Shown piece after piece: positions 34,796-42,047 of a stretch of DNA of 64,000 nt. This stretch comes from Tumebacillus sp. BK434. Its GTDB lineage: Bacteria > Bacillota > Bacilli > Tumebacillales > Tumebacillaceae. The DNA lies in assembly GCF_004340785.1 (NCBI RefSeq), contig NZ_SLXS01000003.1:157689-221688 (forward strand), read 5' to 3'. The translations under genes and the position numbers were made by a program. The notes beneath the pieces are model-generated. The model had not been told where the DNA came from, made no database searches, and saw only the letters and a program-made list of their open reading frames with translations. Numbering within the stretch: the stretch's first letter is position 1; each line of letters starts with the position of its first letter.

Positions 34796-36160
34796 TTACG
34801 CCTCCGTTTTATGAAAAGTGGCTTGACGGTATCGCAAGCTCACATAATCTTCGAGTTTGCTTTTCAGCGGAGGACAGGGCCGAGCGCTTTCCTGTTCAAT
34901 CCGCACCAGTGGGCAGTATGCGCCATGGCAGATCGGGTGCAATTTGCACGATTGACACACTTTGTCGGAAAGTCCGTCCACCGACACCCACTGACTAAAC
35001 TTCATCTGATCAAGCTCCAACACACCGTCTGCATGCAGTTGCCCGACTTGATTGACCGGATTATTAAAAGCGACTGTACACTTGTAGATCATACCGTCAG
35101 AACCGATGACTAGAGAATTCGGTTTCGCTGCGTAACAGACGTTGTGATTTAGCAATGCATCCGAATACTTCTCTGAGTGAAGTCCCTGTTCGAGCCCGTA
35201 CCATGTTTCTTCCAATGCGATCAGGTTTGCATCTTTTGCTGTGCAAACAGGCAGGACTTCATCATTTTTACCGCCCCATTTCCCAACCGCATGCAAGTCA
35301 AATGTAAAGCGTGCGTCTGTTCCAAACGTCGTGACCAATTCATCCAGAAACACTCTGATATTCGGGGCATTTTCACTGGTAAAATTCATACGAATTTTGA
35401 TTTGTACGTCCAAATCAGAATCTCGGATGGAGATCAGGTTCGTCATGATTTGTTGATACGTGCCTTGCCCTCCCATTAAAATCCTGGTCTGGTCATGATA
35501 TTCTTCCGTACCGTCCACTGTAATTTGATACTTTGATACTCCCAGTTCAAACAATCTGCGAGCGCGATCGACCGTCAGCAAATATCCGTTTGTCGTCATG
35601 GTACCTAGAAAAGCTACACCGTTTGCAGTACAAATGTCATACAGTTTTTGGGATACATTCTCCACGACATCATACGCAACCAACGGCTCTCCCCCAAACC
35701 AACCTACCGTTAGAAAATCCCACTTCTCGATATTTCGTTGCACCCACTGAACCAAACTGCTTTGCAACTCTTCAGACATTTTCCCTTTCAAAAATTCCTC
35801 GTAGCAGTAAACACAGCGAAAGTTGCACTGCTCCGTAGGCATGATGATCAGTTGCTGTGAGGTTCCTTTATTGAACAACTCCTGATACTCGTGGCGGGTA
35901 TAGGCCAGCTCATTCAGATAACTCGGAACCAGAAATCCCAAATCAAATAATTTGGCGTGAGTATCCTGCAACGGGACGGCTGATTCGTAGTGATTTTGCA
36001 AGGCTGTAAAAGAAGCCGGTGACGTGATCATCTTGCCCGATGCGGTATTGTAGAGTAGGAACTTCCCTTTCGTATAATCATTCGGTTGGATTTCCACGTT
36101 ATACATCGACCACTTCACCTGATCCAAAATTGTCGTGCTTACTGCTTGGTTTTTGAGCAT
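34796..36160 (-). CDS. SPASM-domain radical SAM peptide maturase
   Basis: A 454-residue enzyme starting at ATG 36160 (MLKNQAV) behind AGAAGGGGTG; the longer open frame reads back through the precursor region and is not used. Residues 1-100 look like the N-terminal peptide-binding region of such maturases. The radical SAM cluster motif is EQCNFRCVYCYEEF (~115), with GEPLVAY-type GGE motif (WFGGEPLV). The C-terminal SPASM region has KCTVAFNN, VCQSCKLHPICHGAYCPL and a final CPP, enough Cys for auxiliary clusters. Enzymes of this type form thioethers or carbon-carbon crosslinks on RiPP precursors. It is between the precursor gene and lanB. Confidence 0.93.
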   Translation of the reverse strand: MLKNQAVSTTILDQVKWSMYNVEIQPNDYTKGKFLLYNTASGKMITSPASFTALQNHYESAVPLQDTHAKLFDLGFLVPSYLNELAYTRHEYQELFNKGTSQQLIIMPTEQCNFRCVYCYEEFLKGKMSEELQSSLVQWVQRNIEKWDFLTVGWFGGEPLVAYDVVENVSQKLYDICTANGVAFLGTMTTNGYLLTVDRARRLFELGVSKYQITVDGTEEYHDQTRILMGGQGTYQQIMTNLISIRDSDLDVQIKIRMNFTSENAPNIRVFLDELVTTFGTDARFTFDLHAVGKWGGKNDEVLPVCTAKDANLIALEETWYGLEQGLHSEKYSDALLNHNVCYAAKPNSLVIGSDGMIYKCTVAFNNPVNQVGQLHADGVLELDQMKFSQWVSVDGLSDKVCQSCKLHPICHGAYCPLVRIEQESARPCPPLKSKLEDYVSLRYRQATFHKTEA

Positions 36161-36196
36161 AGGTGCACCCCTTCTAATAGTCTTGTAAAGAGGAGA

Positions 36197-36225
36197 GGGG
36201 CCGGAAGTTACACTTCCAAGCCCCC
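36197..36225 (-). terminator. hairpin between precursor and maturase genes
   Basis: Stem with GGAAGT / ACTTCC at the loop and GGGGC / GCCCC at the base, located in the 79-nt gap after the precursor stop. Such attenuators let the short precursor gene be transcribed more than the enzyme genes. No strong T-run follows, so it would be a partial terminator or an mRNA stabiliser. Confidence 0.55.
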
Positions 36226-36239
36226 AAAAATTCATAGAA

Positions 36240-36341
36240 TCAACCGCACCCGCAGTTATTGATCGTGTTGGTTTTGTTTCGATCAGCCGGGATCTCGTTG
36301 ATCTCTTCGACTTCTTCAAATACAACGAATTGCGCCTCCAT
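36240..36341 (-). CDS. RiPP precursor peptide (33 residues) ending NCGCG
   Basis: ATG at 36341 with GAAGGAGGGAG upstream. The leader part MEAQFVVFEEVEEINEIPAD is acidic, and the last 12 residues are NKTNTINNCGCG. Thr24 and Thr26 could be dehydrated by the LanB, and Cys30 and Cys32 could form (methyl)lanthionine, sactionine or other thioether bonds with them or with neighbours. It is the first gene of the operon, directly before the SPASM maturase and LanB, which is the normal place for a RiPP precursor. Its size and the two-Cys tail differ from known lantibiotics. The core boundary is inferred. Confidence 0.85.
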   Translation of the reverse strand: MEAQFVVFEEVEEINEIPADRNKTNTINNCGCG

Positions 36342-36396
36342 TCGTCTCCCTCCTTCTCGTTAGTTTGAAGCAGTTATTGCGATCTGCTGATGCAAG

Positions 36397-36424
36397 TATA
36401 TATCCGATTATTTTTATAAATCAA
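36397..36424 (-). promoter_or_regulatory. promoter of the RiPP operon
   Basis: Minus-strand TTGATT, 16-nt spacer, TATATA, 56 nt upstream of the precursor start, in a very AT-rich stretch. It is the only plausible sigma-A-type promoter ahead of the precursor gene. Confidence 0.5.
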
Positions 36425-36509
36425 TGAAAAATTTCCATTTTTATAATAGAAAGCTATTAATACCCAAATATACCCCTCCTTATCAAGGACGGGGTGTTAT
36501 CGAGAACTT

Positions 36510-36952
36510 TTATTTCACTCCAACGCACTCTTTCGCAAACTCCAACGTAAGCTCGATGATCACGTGCATCTTCTCGTCGTCCGCCAGAATGTCAAAAACA
36601 TACGAGCCGCCTGAGCCGCCCCAGAAGACGCATTGGGCGAAGTCTTTGGCGTCTTTCAGCTTGGCCGTGGATGAAGAGGACGGTGGGACGCAGTTCAATT
36701 TCGCCTTCGTAGTAGATCGGCAAGTTGTACAGGCAGATTTTTTTCTCCTACTTGTCGACGGCCGCTTCTTCGCCGCTGCATCCGGCGAGTGCGCCCAGCC
36801 TCGGCCCCAGCACAAAACCGAAGTTTACCGACCAACTGTAAACTCATCGCCCGCACGATCGTCGTGATGATCGTCCCAAACAGCAGCGTGTAGCGAATCG
36901 GGTGAAATCCGCCAAAATAGCCATTCTTCAAACGTTCCAACATCAGATGCAC
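36510..36952 (-). pseudogene. decayed gene with MFS-transporter remnants
   Basis: On the minus strand from 36952 the first ~36 codons read like the N-terminus of a multidrug MFS protein (MERLKNGYFGGFHPIRYTLL, with RAMSL after). Beyond that, the recognisable text jumps between frames: an exporter motif (VNFGFVLGPRLGALAG), an internal TAG, then KICLYNLPIYYEGEIELRP and, in a third frame, DAKDFAQCVFWGGSGGSYVF to a stop at 36510. No single frame covers the region. The first part is a truncated transporter; the origin of the C-terminal part is unknown. It marks the right boundary of the RiPP locus. Confidence 0.6.
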
Positions 36953-37024
36953 ACATACAACGAATTAATTGAAATTTTTACTAGTTTTGATTCTACCAGT
37001 AGCAATGACATTTTCAACAACAAC

Positions 37025-37059
37025 ATAAAAACGGACTCGGGCACCCGCCCGAATCCGTT
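37025..37059 (-). terminator. terminator of the unit-1 MFS gene
   Basis: Minus-strand stem AAACGGATTCGGGC with its complement (one mismatch) and a GGGT loop, followed by TTTTTA, 27 nt after the MFS stop. Confidence 0.85.
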
Positions 37060-37085
37060 TCCCGCCGCCATTTCTTACCTTCCCC

Positions 37086-38348
37086 TTACACCGCCTGCGT
37101 CTCTTCTGCCAACCGGTTGCTTTCCAACTTCCCTTTCAGCCACAGCATCAGCCCGGCGGCCGACACCACGCAGATCGCGGCCAGCATCCAGCCGCCGATC
37201 GCGCTGGGAATGAAGCCGCCGATCGCCGAGAACAGCGGGAGCGAGATCCCGTAGGCCAAACGCGACATCGACAGCCAGGTCGCGACGACGCGGCCGCGCA
37301 GCTCCGGCTTGGAGTAGGTCATCAGCGAGGTCTCGGTGATCACGTTGACCTTCGACTGGAAAATGTTCGCGAGCAGCATCACCGCGAAGAACAGATACCA
37401 GTTGTGGATGATAAACATACAGCCAAGACCGATCCCGTAGAGCATGTTCGACGGGAAGTAGATCTTGAAATACGAGCTGTCATCAAACTTGCGTTTCTTA
37501 AAGTACTGTTTGAGCAGGAAGGCCCCGATTACATACGCCACCGCCGTCACCGAATAGCCGATCCCGACGCCGGCATCGCCCGCTTTCAACTCATTGAGCA
37601 CATACAGCGGGAAGAGGATGTAGATGAAGCCGAGGCAAAAATCGCGGAAGAACTGCAGCCAGAAAACGCCGACCAGCTGCGGGCATTTTTTCACAAAATC
37701 GATGCCTTCTTTCACCTGCTTCAGGTACGGCGGGCGCACCACCGCTGGCTTAGCGAGCGGCTGATACTTGATCAGCGCAATGAAAACCGCCGACACCACA
37801 TAGGAGAACGCATCGAAATACAGGATGTTCACCGCTCCGATCCACTGTGCCAAAAACCCGCCCAAAGCGCTCGCCAGCACCATCGTGGTCGAGTTGAGCA
37901 GCGCGAACGACGAAGTCGCCGCGATCAGGTTCTGCTCTTTGAGAATCTCCGGGATCATCGACGTTCTCGCCGGCTGAAACGCTGCCGACGCAAACGCGCC
38001 AAACGCGATGCAGACGTAGATCACCCAGATGTTTTCGATCATCACCCCGGCGATGATCCCAAGCGTCGAGAACACGCGCAGGATGTCAATCCAGATCATC
38101 AGGTGCTTCTTGTTCCAGCGGTCGACGAACGGACCCATGACGATGCCGCCGAACAGCACCGGCAGGACGCTGGCGATAAACAGGCCGCCGATCGAAGCCG
38201 CATGGGGCACGATCGCATAGATGACGGAGATCAGCGCGATCGTTTTAAACCAGTCGCCAAACAGCGAAATCATCTGTCCGAAATAAAGCATGGTAAAATT
38301 GCGGTTTTTAAACGGAGACGGCAATTTCTCCGCAGTCGCAGTGGACAT
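37086..38348 (-). CDS. MFS exporter of Trp-peptide unit 1
   Basis: A 420-residue MFS_3/EntS-like permease: FKNRNFTMLYFGQMISLFGDWFKTIALISV, MGPFVDRWNKKHLMIWIDILR, AAFQPARTSMIPEIL and GRVVATWLSMSRLAYGISLPLFS. It is a close paralogue of the unit-3 MFS at 42046 (same motif at nearly every loop). It follows the unit-1 HemN-like gene by ~90 nt, with a hairpin in between. AAAGGGGGG precedes the ATG. The repeated pairing with peptide and radical SAM genes suggests it exports the modified peptide. Confidence 0.9.
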   Translation of the reverse strand: MSTATAEKLPSPFKNRNFTMLYFGQMISLFGDWFKTIALISVIYAIVPHAASIGGLFIASVLPVLFGGIVMGPFVDRWNKKHLMIWIDILRVFSTLGIIAGVMIENIWVIYVCIAFGAFASAAFQPARTSMIPEILKEQNLIAATSSFALLNSTTMVLASALGGFLAQWIGAVNILYFDAFSYVVSAVFIALIKYQPLAKPAVVRPPYLKQVKEGIDFVKKCPQLVGVFWLQFFRDFCLGFIYILFPLYVLNELKAGDAGVGIGYSVTAVAYVIGAFLLKQYFKKRKFDDSSYFKIYFPSNMLYGIGLGCMFIIHNWYLFFAVMLLANIFQSKVNVITETSLMTYSKPELRGRVVATWLSMSRLAYGISLPLFSAIGGFIPSAIGGWMLAAICVVSAAGLMLWLKGKLESNRLAEETQAV

Positions 38349-38397
38349 GTCCAGCCCCCCTTTTCCCCAAGCCTGACGGGATCAGCAACAAGCAAAG

Positions 38398-38431
38398 ACC
38401 AGCATGAAGCATCGGGCATCTTCATGCTGGT
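38398..38431 (-). terminator. hairpin between HemN-like gene and MFS gene (unit 1)
   Basis: An 11-bp perfect stem ACCAGCATGAA / TTCATGCTGGT with a 12-nt loop, followed by CTTTGCTTG, so it is probably a leaky terminator. A hairpin is found at the same place in unit 3. Confidence 0.6.
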
Positions 38432-38437
38432 AAACGC

Positions 38438-39799
38438 TTATTGGATGATCGCAAGCTCGGTGTTTTCGTAGAAGTCTTTGTCCTTTTGCATCACGTCGAC
38501 ATAGGCGTCGTACGTTTTCTTCTGCGCTTCCGGCAGCAGGTCGATCATGACGTGCATGTACCAGATCTTGCCGAGCTCGGTCAGCTTCAGCAAACCGTCT
38601 TCGCGCACGACCAGCCCCATTTTTTCGTGCTTCTCGATCTTCTCCCAGTACTCGGACGGCAGGTCGTGCTGACGCAGGTACTCGAGGCTGACTTTCATAT
38701 GTTTCGGGAAGTAGATCAGGCCTTTTTCTTTCGCCTGGTATTCTTTCGCGCGCATGACCGGCAAGGTGCCGTTTTCAACGGCGCGGATGTACTCGTCGGT
38801 CTTCACGCTGTTCATGTGCGACATGCCGCTCAGGTAGGAAGCGGCCGCCTGGCCGCAGCCGATGTATTCGTCTTCGTAGCGGCCGTAGATCGTCGCGCCG
38901 AATTTGAAGTCTTTGTACGCCGCATCGCCTTTGGCAAAGGTGTAGATGTGCGTCTGCTCATAGCCGTGGTTGAGCAGGTAGGAGTTGACGAATTGATGCT
39001 GGAGCACTTTGTCGTCCGCTTTCGGCGGCTCCGGCACTTTGCCGTCTTTGATCATGTTCAGGAAGCCTTTCGAGGTCACAAGGTACTCTAGCGGATAAAC
39101 GTCAACGGTGGTGGTGGACAGCTGACGCACGTTTTCGAGGTCCTCGTGCAGTTGCTCGATCGTCTGGCCCGGCAGTTGATACAGCAGGTCCATGTTGTAC
39201 GCTTTGAAGTACTTGTCGGCGAGGTCGCGGGTGCGCTTGATCTCGTCGAGCGATGCGGTCAGGTTGAACAGTTTGCGGTAGTACGGGTTAAACGTCTGCA
39301 CACCGAAGGAGATCCGGTTGACACCGTTCGCCGCCATCGCTTTCAGTTTGTCTTCCGTAGCGCTCTTCGCTTCGACCTCGAAGCTCCACTCGATGTCGTC
39401 CTTGAGCGTAAAGTTCTCCTGGATCGTCGTGCAGAGATCTTCGATCATCTTCGGGGACAAGACGGAAGGCGTACCGCCGCCGACATAGACTGCATCAAGC
39501 TTCAGCTGCTTGACGTACGGCGTGCTGGCGATGGCTTTCAACTCTTTCAGCAGCGCATCCACGTAAGGCTGCAGTTTGTCTTGGTAGTTCGTGGAGCGGA
39601 TGAACGGACAGAACGTGCAAATCGTGTCACAGAACGGAATGTGGACATAGAGCGATTTCGTTCCGGGCAGCGGCGTGCGCGCCGAGTTCAAAAATTGACG
39701 AACGGTCTCCACCGGTTCCGGCCCTTCTTGAATGAACGGGTAGAGATAGTTCCACATGTTAGGCAGCTTTTTGTAGGGCAATGCGTTATGCTGCGACAT
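38438..39799 (-). CDS. HemN-like radical SAM protein of Trp-peptide unit 1
   Basis: A 453-residue radical SAM protein with a HemN/HemW-type arrangement: YVHIPFCDTICTFCPFIRS (cluster CxxxCxxC, ~60), VYVGGGTPSVLSP, GVNRISFGVQTFNPYYRKLFN, and YNMDLLYQLPGQT. The C-terminal ~90 residues form a HemN_C-like winged helix (YWEKIEKHEKMGLVVREDGLLKLTELG). It is closer to HutW/ChuW and class C radical SAM methylases than to heme-synthesis HemN. It is paralogous to the unit-2 protein at 40296. Three tiny Trp-peptide ORFs lie directly upstream, so they are likely substrates. RBS AAGGGGG is 10 nt before the ATG. Confidence 0.88.
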   Translation of the reverse strand: MSQHNALPYKKLPNMWNYLYPFIQEGPEPVETVRQFLNSARTPLPGTKSLYVHIPFCDTICTFCPFIRSTNYQDKLQPYVDALLKELKAIASTPYVKQLKLDAVYVGGGTPSVLSPKMIEDLCTTIQENFTLKDDIEWSFEVEAKSATEDKLKAMAANGVNRISFGVQTFNPYYRKLFNLTASLDEIKRTRDLADKYFKAYNMDLLYQLPGQTIEQLHEDLENVRQLSTTTVDVYPLEYLVTSKGFLNMIKDGKVPEPPKADDKVLQHQFVNSYLLNHGYEQTHIYTFAKGDAAYKDFKFGATIYGRYEDEYIGCGQAAASYLSGMSHMNSVKTDEYIRAVENGTLPVMRAKEYQAKEKGLIYFPKHMKVSLEYLRQHDLPSEYWEKIEKHEKMGLVVREDGLLKLTELGKIWYMHVMIDLLPEAQKKTYDAYVDVMQKDKDFYENTELAIIQ

Positions 39800-39885
39800 C
39801 TTTGTAAGTACCCCCTTTTCGTGATCAGGGGCTGACAGGGGTCGCCCCCTGTCAGCCGGTATGTGAACTGCCGGGCCCTGCTATG

Positions 39886-39915
39886 TTAAGCAGCTACGAT
39901 GATCCACTCGCGCAT
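39886..39915 (-). CDS. 9-residue Trp peptide MREWIIVAA (unit 1)
   Basis: ATG with GGAGAGGGGGAG 5 nt upstream, closed by TAA after nine codons: MREWIIVAA. The ending WIIVAA is identical to the ending of the 26-residue unit-2 peptide. It is the last of three tiny ORFs before the HemN-like gene (87 nt from its start). Too short for homology proof; the shared motif plus the ribosome site are the support. A regulatory leader peptide remains possible. Confidence 0.65.
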   Translation of the reverse strand: MREWIIVAA

Positions 39916-39978
39916 GGTTGCTCCCCCTCTCCGTCCTTACGGTTCGACGCAGCAAAACGGGATTTGCAGGAAGCCGGA

Positions 39979-40038
39979 TTACGCTTCCACCACAACGACA
40001 GAAATCCACTCCGCTACCGGAAGCCATTTTTGCATCAT
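39979..40038 (-). CDS. 19-residue Trp peptide with two Trp motifs (unit 1)
   Basis: MMQKWLPVAEWISVVVVEA, starting at 40038 or the next Met, with AGAAGGGGG 4-5 nt upstream. It contains two Trp segments (KWLPVAE and WISVVVVEA) spaced like the repeats of the unit-2 peptide. It lies between the 10- and 9-residue ORFs. Proposed substrate of the HemN-like enzyme. Confidence 0.6.
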   Translation of the reverse strand: MMQKWLPVAEWISVVVVEA

Positions 40039-40090
40039 CGGCACCCCCTTCTGGAATCATTTTCGACGCTTTGATGAAACACAGAAGGAA

Positions 40091-40123
40091 CTACTCAGCC
40101 GCGACGACGATCCATTGTTTCAT
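40091..40123 (-). CDS. 10-residue Trp peptide MKQWIVVAAE (unit 1)
   Basis: ATG with GAGGAGGT 7 nt upstream, ending TAG after ten codons: MKQWIVVAAE. The motif W-I-V-V-A-A repeats that of the other peptides. It is the first ORF after the unit-1 promoter (27 nt from the -10 box), so it is well placed for strong expression. Confidence 0.65.
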   Translation of the reverse strand: MKQWIVVAAE

Positions 40124-40149
40124 TCCGCGCACCTCCTCGTTTCGCTTAC

Positions 40150-40177
40150 GTTATATCTCTATTTAAGGGTAAAGCAA
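40150..40177 (-). promoter_or_regulatory. promoter of Trp-peptide unit 1
   Basis: Minus-strand TTGCTT, 16-nt spacer, TATAAC, just upstream of the first peptide ORF and downstream of the unit-2 terminator. Confidence 0.5.
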
Positions 40178-40252
40178 ATTATTACACGCGTTTTCAATGA
40201 TTAACTGAAAATTATTTTGTTTTGTCCACCTAAATGCTTGATGTAAATAAAC

Positions 40253-40282
40253 ATTAAAAAACCGGACTGCACGCAGTCCGGT
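40253..40282 (-). terminator. terminator of Trp-peptide unit 2
   Basis: Minus-strand stem ACCGGACTGC / GCAGTCCGGT followed by TTTTT. It directly follows the unit-2 HemN-like gene, which therefore has no MFS gene of its own. Confidence 0.88.
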
Positions 40283-40295
40283 GGCTTTCTTCTTA

Positions 40296-41660
40296 TTAAG
40301 CAAAGACGATCAGCTCGTCGTCGAACGTAAATTCTGCCCGTTCGTTCAGCGTGGCGGAGATCGTATCGTGCAGGTGTTTCGTGCGCTCCGGCAGCATTTC
40401 GATCATCATGTTCATGTACCACGGCTGGCCTTCGCGGGTCAGCTTGAGCAGATTGCCGTCGCGGACGATCAGGCCTTTTGCTTCAAACTCATCGAGCTTC
40501 TCGTAGTAGCGGGCATCGAGCGCCAAGCGGTCGATGTCGTCGATGTCGATCGACATCCGCTTCGGGAAGTAGATCAGTCCTTTTTCGATCGCGTGGTACT
40601 CATTGACGATATCCGCGCCGAAGCCCGTCTCTTCGACCGCTCGGATGTAAGGTTCCACCTGATCGAAGTTGCGGTAGACGAGGCCGGCCTGATACGAGAA
40701 CGCCGAGAGCCCGGCACCGATGCACTCATCTTCGTAGTGGCCATACAAGGTCTCGCCAAAGACGAAACGCTTGTGCTCCGCATTCTGGCGGATAAACGTA
40801 TAGATGAACTCCTGGCCGTAGCCGTGCTCGATGAGGAAGTTCGTCACCACTTCCTGCTGGGCGACTTTCTCATAGGCGTTCGGCGGTTTCGGCAGGCGTT
40901 CTTTTTTGATCGACTGCAGGAAGCCTTTGGAGGTGATCGTGTAATCGAGCGGGTAGGCGTCGATCGAGGTCGTGTTCAGATCGACCGCATGCTGCAGGTC
41001 TTCCAGAATCTCATCGATCGACTGGCCCGGCAACTGGTACAGCAGGTCCATGTTAAACCCTTTGAAGTACTTCCCGGCCAGTTCGCGGGTGCGCTTGATC
41101 TCGTCGTGCGAGGCGGTCAGGTTAAACATCTTGCGGTATTTCGGATTGAAGGTCTGCACACCGAACGACATCCGGTTGACGCCGATCTCATGCATCGCTT
41201 TCAGTTTGTCTTCGGTCGCGCTTTTCGCCTCGACTTCGAACGTCCACTCGTAGCCTTCTTTCAGCTTGAAGTTGCTGTGGATCGTCTCGCCGATCTGGTG
41301 AATCTGCTCCGGCGAAAGCACGGAAGGCGTGCCGCCGCCGACAAAGATCGCATCGAGCGCAACGCCTTGCATGCGCGGGGTGCCGGCGATCGACTTCAGC
41401 TCTTTGACCAGCGCGTCGACGTACGGCTGAAGCTTGTCCTGATAGTTGGTGGAGCGGACAAACGGGCAGAACGTGCAGATCGTGTCACAGAACGGCACGT
41501 GCATGTACAGCGTCTTCTTGCCACGGTTCGGCGCCGGCTGCTGCAAAAACTGGCGCACATGTTCGACCGACAGCTCGCCGCGCGAAAGATACGGATACAG
41601 GTAGACCCACATCTTCGGCAGGCTGGAAAAAGGCAATTCTTTCGATCCGGAATGGGACAT
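40296..41660 (-). CDS. HemN-like radical SAM protein of Trp-peptide unit 2
   Basis: A 454-residue paralogue of the unit-1 enzyme. It shows the same YMHVPFCDTICTFCPFVRS cluster motif, FVGGGTPSVLSPEQ, GVNRMSFGVQTFNP and FNMDLLYQLPGQS, plus a HemN_C-type end (RYYEKLDEFEAKGLIVRDGNLLKLTREGQPWYM). ATG at 41660 is preferred, with AGAGGAGG 10 nt upstream; the open frame extends 16 codons further without a ribosome site. The 26-residue triple-repeat peptide gene lies 150 nt upstream in the same transcript. Reaction unknown; a C-methylation or crosslink of the Trp repeats is a hypothesis. Confidence 0.88.
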   Translation of the reverse strand: MSHSGSKELPFSSLPKMWVYLYPYLSRGELSVEHVRQFLQQPAPNRGKKTLYMHVPFCDTICTFCPFVRSTNYQDKLQPYVDALVKELKSIAGTPRMQGVALDAIFVGGGTPSVLSPEQIHQIGETIHSNFKLKEGYEWTFEVEAKSATEDKLKAMHEIGVNRMSFGVQTFNPKYRKMFNLTASHDEIKRTRELAGKYFKGFNMDLLYQLPGQSIDEILEDLQHAVDLNTTSIDAYPLDYTITSKGFLQSIKKERLPKPPNAYEKVAQQEVVTNFLIEHGYGQEFIYTFIRQNAEHKRFVFGETLYGHYEDECIGAGLSAFSYQAGLVYRNFDQVEPYIRAVEETGFGADIVNEYHAIEKGLIYFPKRMSIDIDDIDRLALDARYYEKLDEFEAKGLIVRDGNLLKLTREGQPWYMNMMIEMLPERTKHLHDTISATLNERAEFTFDDELIVFA

Positions 41661-41810
41661 GTGGATAACGCCTCCTCTTTTTGAACTTTCTGAAAGTTGT
41701 GTGTTCATGCGTCATGTATGTGATAACTCAATGAGTTCGAACGCCGTTAAGGAAAGACGGAGCGAGAACCGCGGTTCCCCCTCCGTCGACGAGAGATTCG
41801 ATCCCCGCCA

Positions 41811-41891
41811 TTACGCCGCTACGATGATCCAGTTGCGCTCTTGCACAACGATCCAGTTGCGTTCAACCGCAATGATCCAGTTCTTTTCCAT
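41811..41891 (-). CDS. 26-residue peptide with three tandem Trp repeats (unit 2)
   Basis: ATG with GGGAGGTG 7 nt upstream, ending TAA. After MEK the peptide consists of three units: NWIIAVER, NWIVVQER and NWIIVAA. The DNA repeats with a 24-nt period (AACTGGATC each time). A tandem-repeat substrate peptide with one Trp per repeat is what multi-core RiPP precursors look like. It sits under a near-consensus promoter and before the HemN-like gene. Products of nearly the same sequence are encoded in unit 1. Confidence 0.8.
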   Translation of the reverse strand: MEKNWIIAVERNWIVVQERNWIIVAA

Positions 41892-41936
41892 GACTTACAC
41901 CTCCCGTCGTTGATTAATTATTTAATGCTTGAAGTA

Positions 41937-41965
41937 ATTATATTTCTTAGAAACTATCTTTTCAA
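41937..41965 (-). promoter_or_regulatory. near-consensus promoter of Trp-peptide unit 2
   Basis: Minus-strand TTGAAA, exactly 17 nt, TATAAT, located 46 nt upstream of the 26-residue peptide start. It is one of the best sigma-A-type promoters in the window. Confidence 0.78.
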
Positions 41966-41977
41966 TAGTTAGTTTCT
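41949..41977. promoter_or_regulatory. candidate operator over the unit-2 promoter
   Basis: Perfect 8-bp inverted repeat AGAAACTA / TAGTTTCT with a 13-nt centre, straddling the -35 box. Inside it AACTAT / ATAGTT gives a second partial symmetry. It would suit a dimeric regulator, but none is encoded beside it. Confidence 0.5.
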
Positions 41978-42011
41978 ATTTTAATTTTTATCAACAAAGT
42001 TCGACAAAGCA

Positions 42012-42047
42012 AGAAAAGAAAAGAACCCTGATCGAATCAGGGTTCTT
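42012..42047 (-). terminator. terminator of Trp-peptide unit 3
   Basis: Minus-strand stem AAGAACCCTGAT / ATCAGGGTTCTT with a TCG loop, followed by TTCTTTTC. It closes the unit-3 MFS gene. Confidence 0.85.

Noticed and set aside
36510-36815. 101-codon ORF as an intact gene
   Set aside because: Recognisable protein text jumps between three frames in this region, so it is treated as part of a decayed gene.
38438-41660. HemN-like proteins as heme-synthesis coproporphyrinogen oxidase/dehydrogenase
   Set aside because: Two paralogues and a fragment lie with peptide ORFs and exporters and no heme genes, and the motif CxxxCxFCPF resembles HutW/class C methylases; the heme role is unlikely.
40281-41684. 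467-codon open frame opposite the unit-2 radical SAM gene
   Set aside because: Antisense to a gene with a CxxxCxxC motif and a good ribosome site; no motif of its own.
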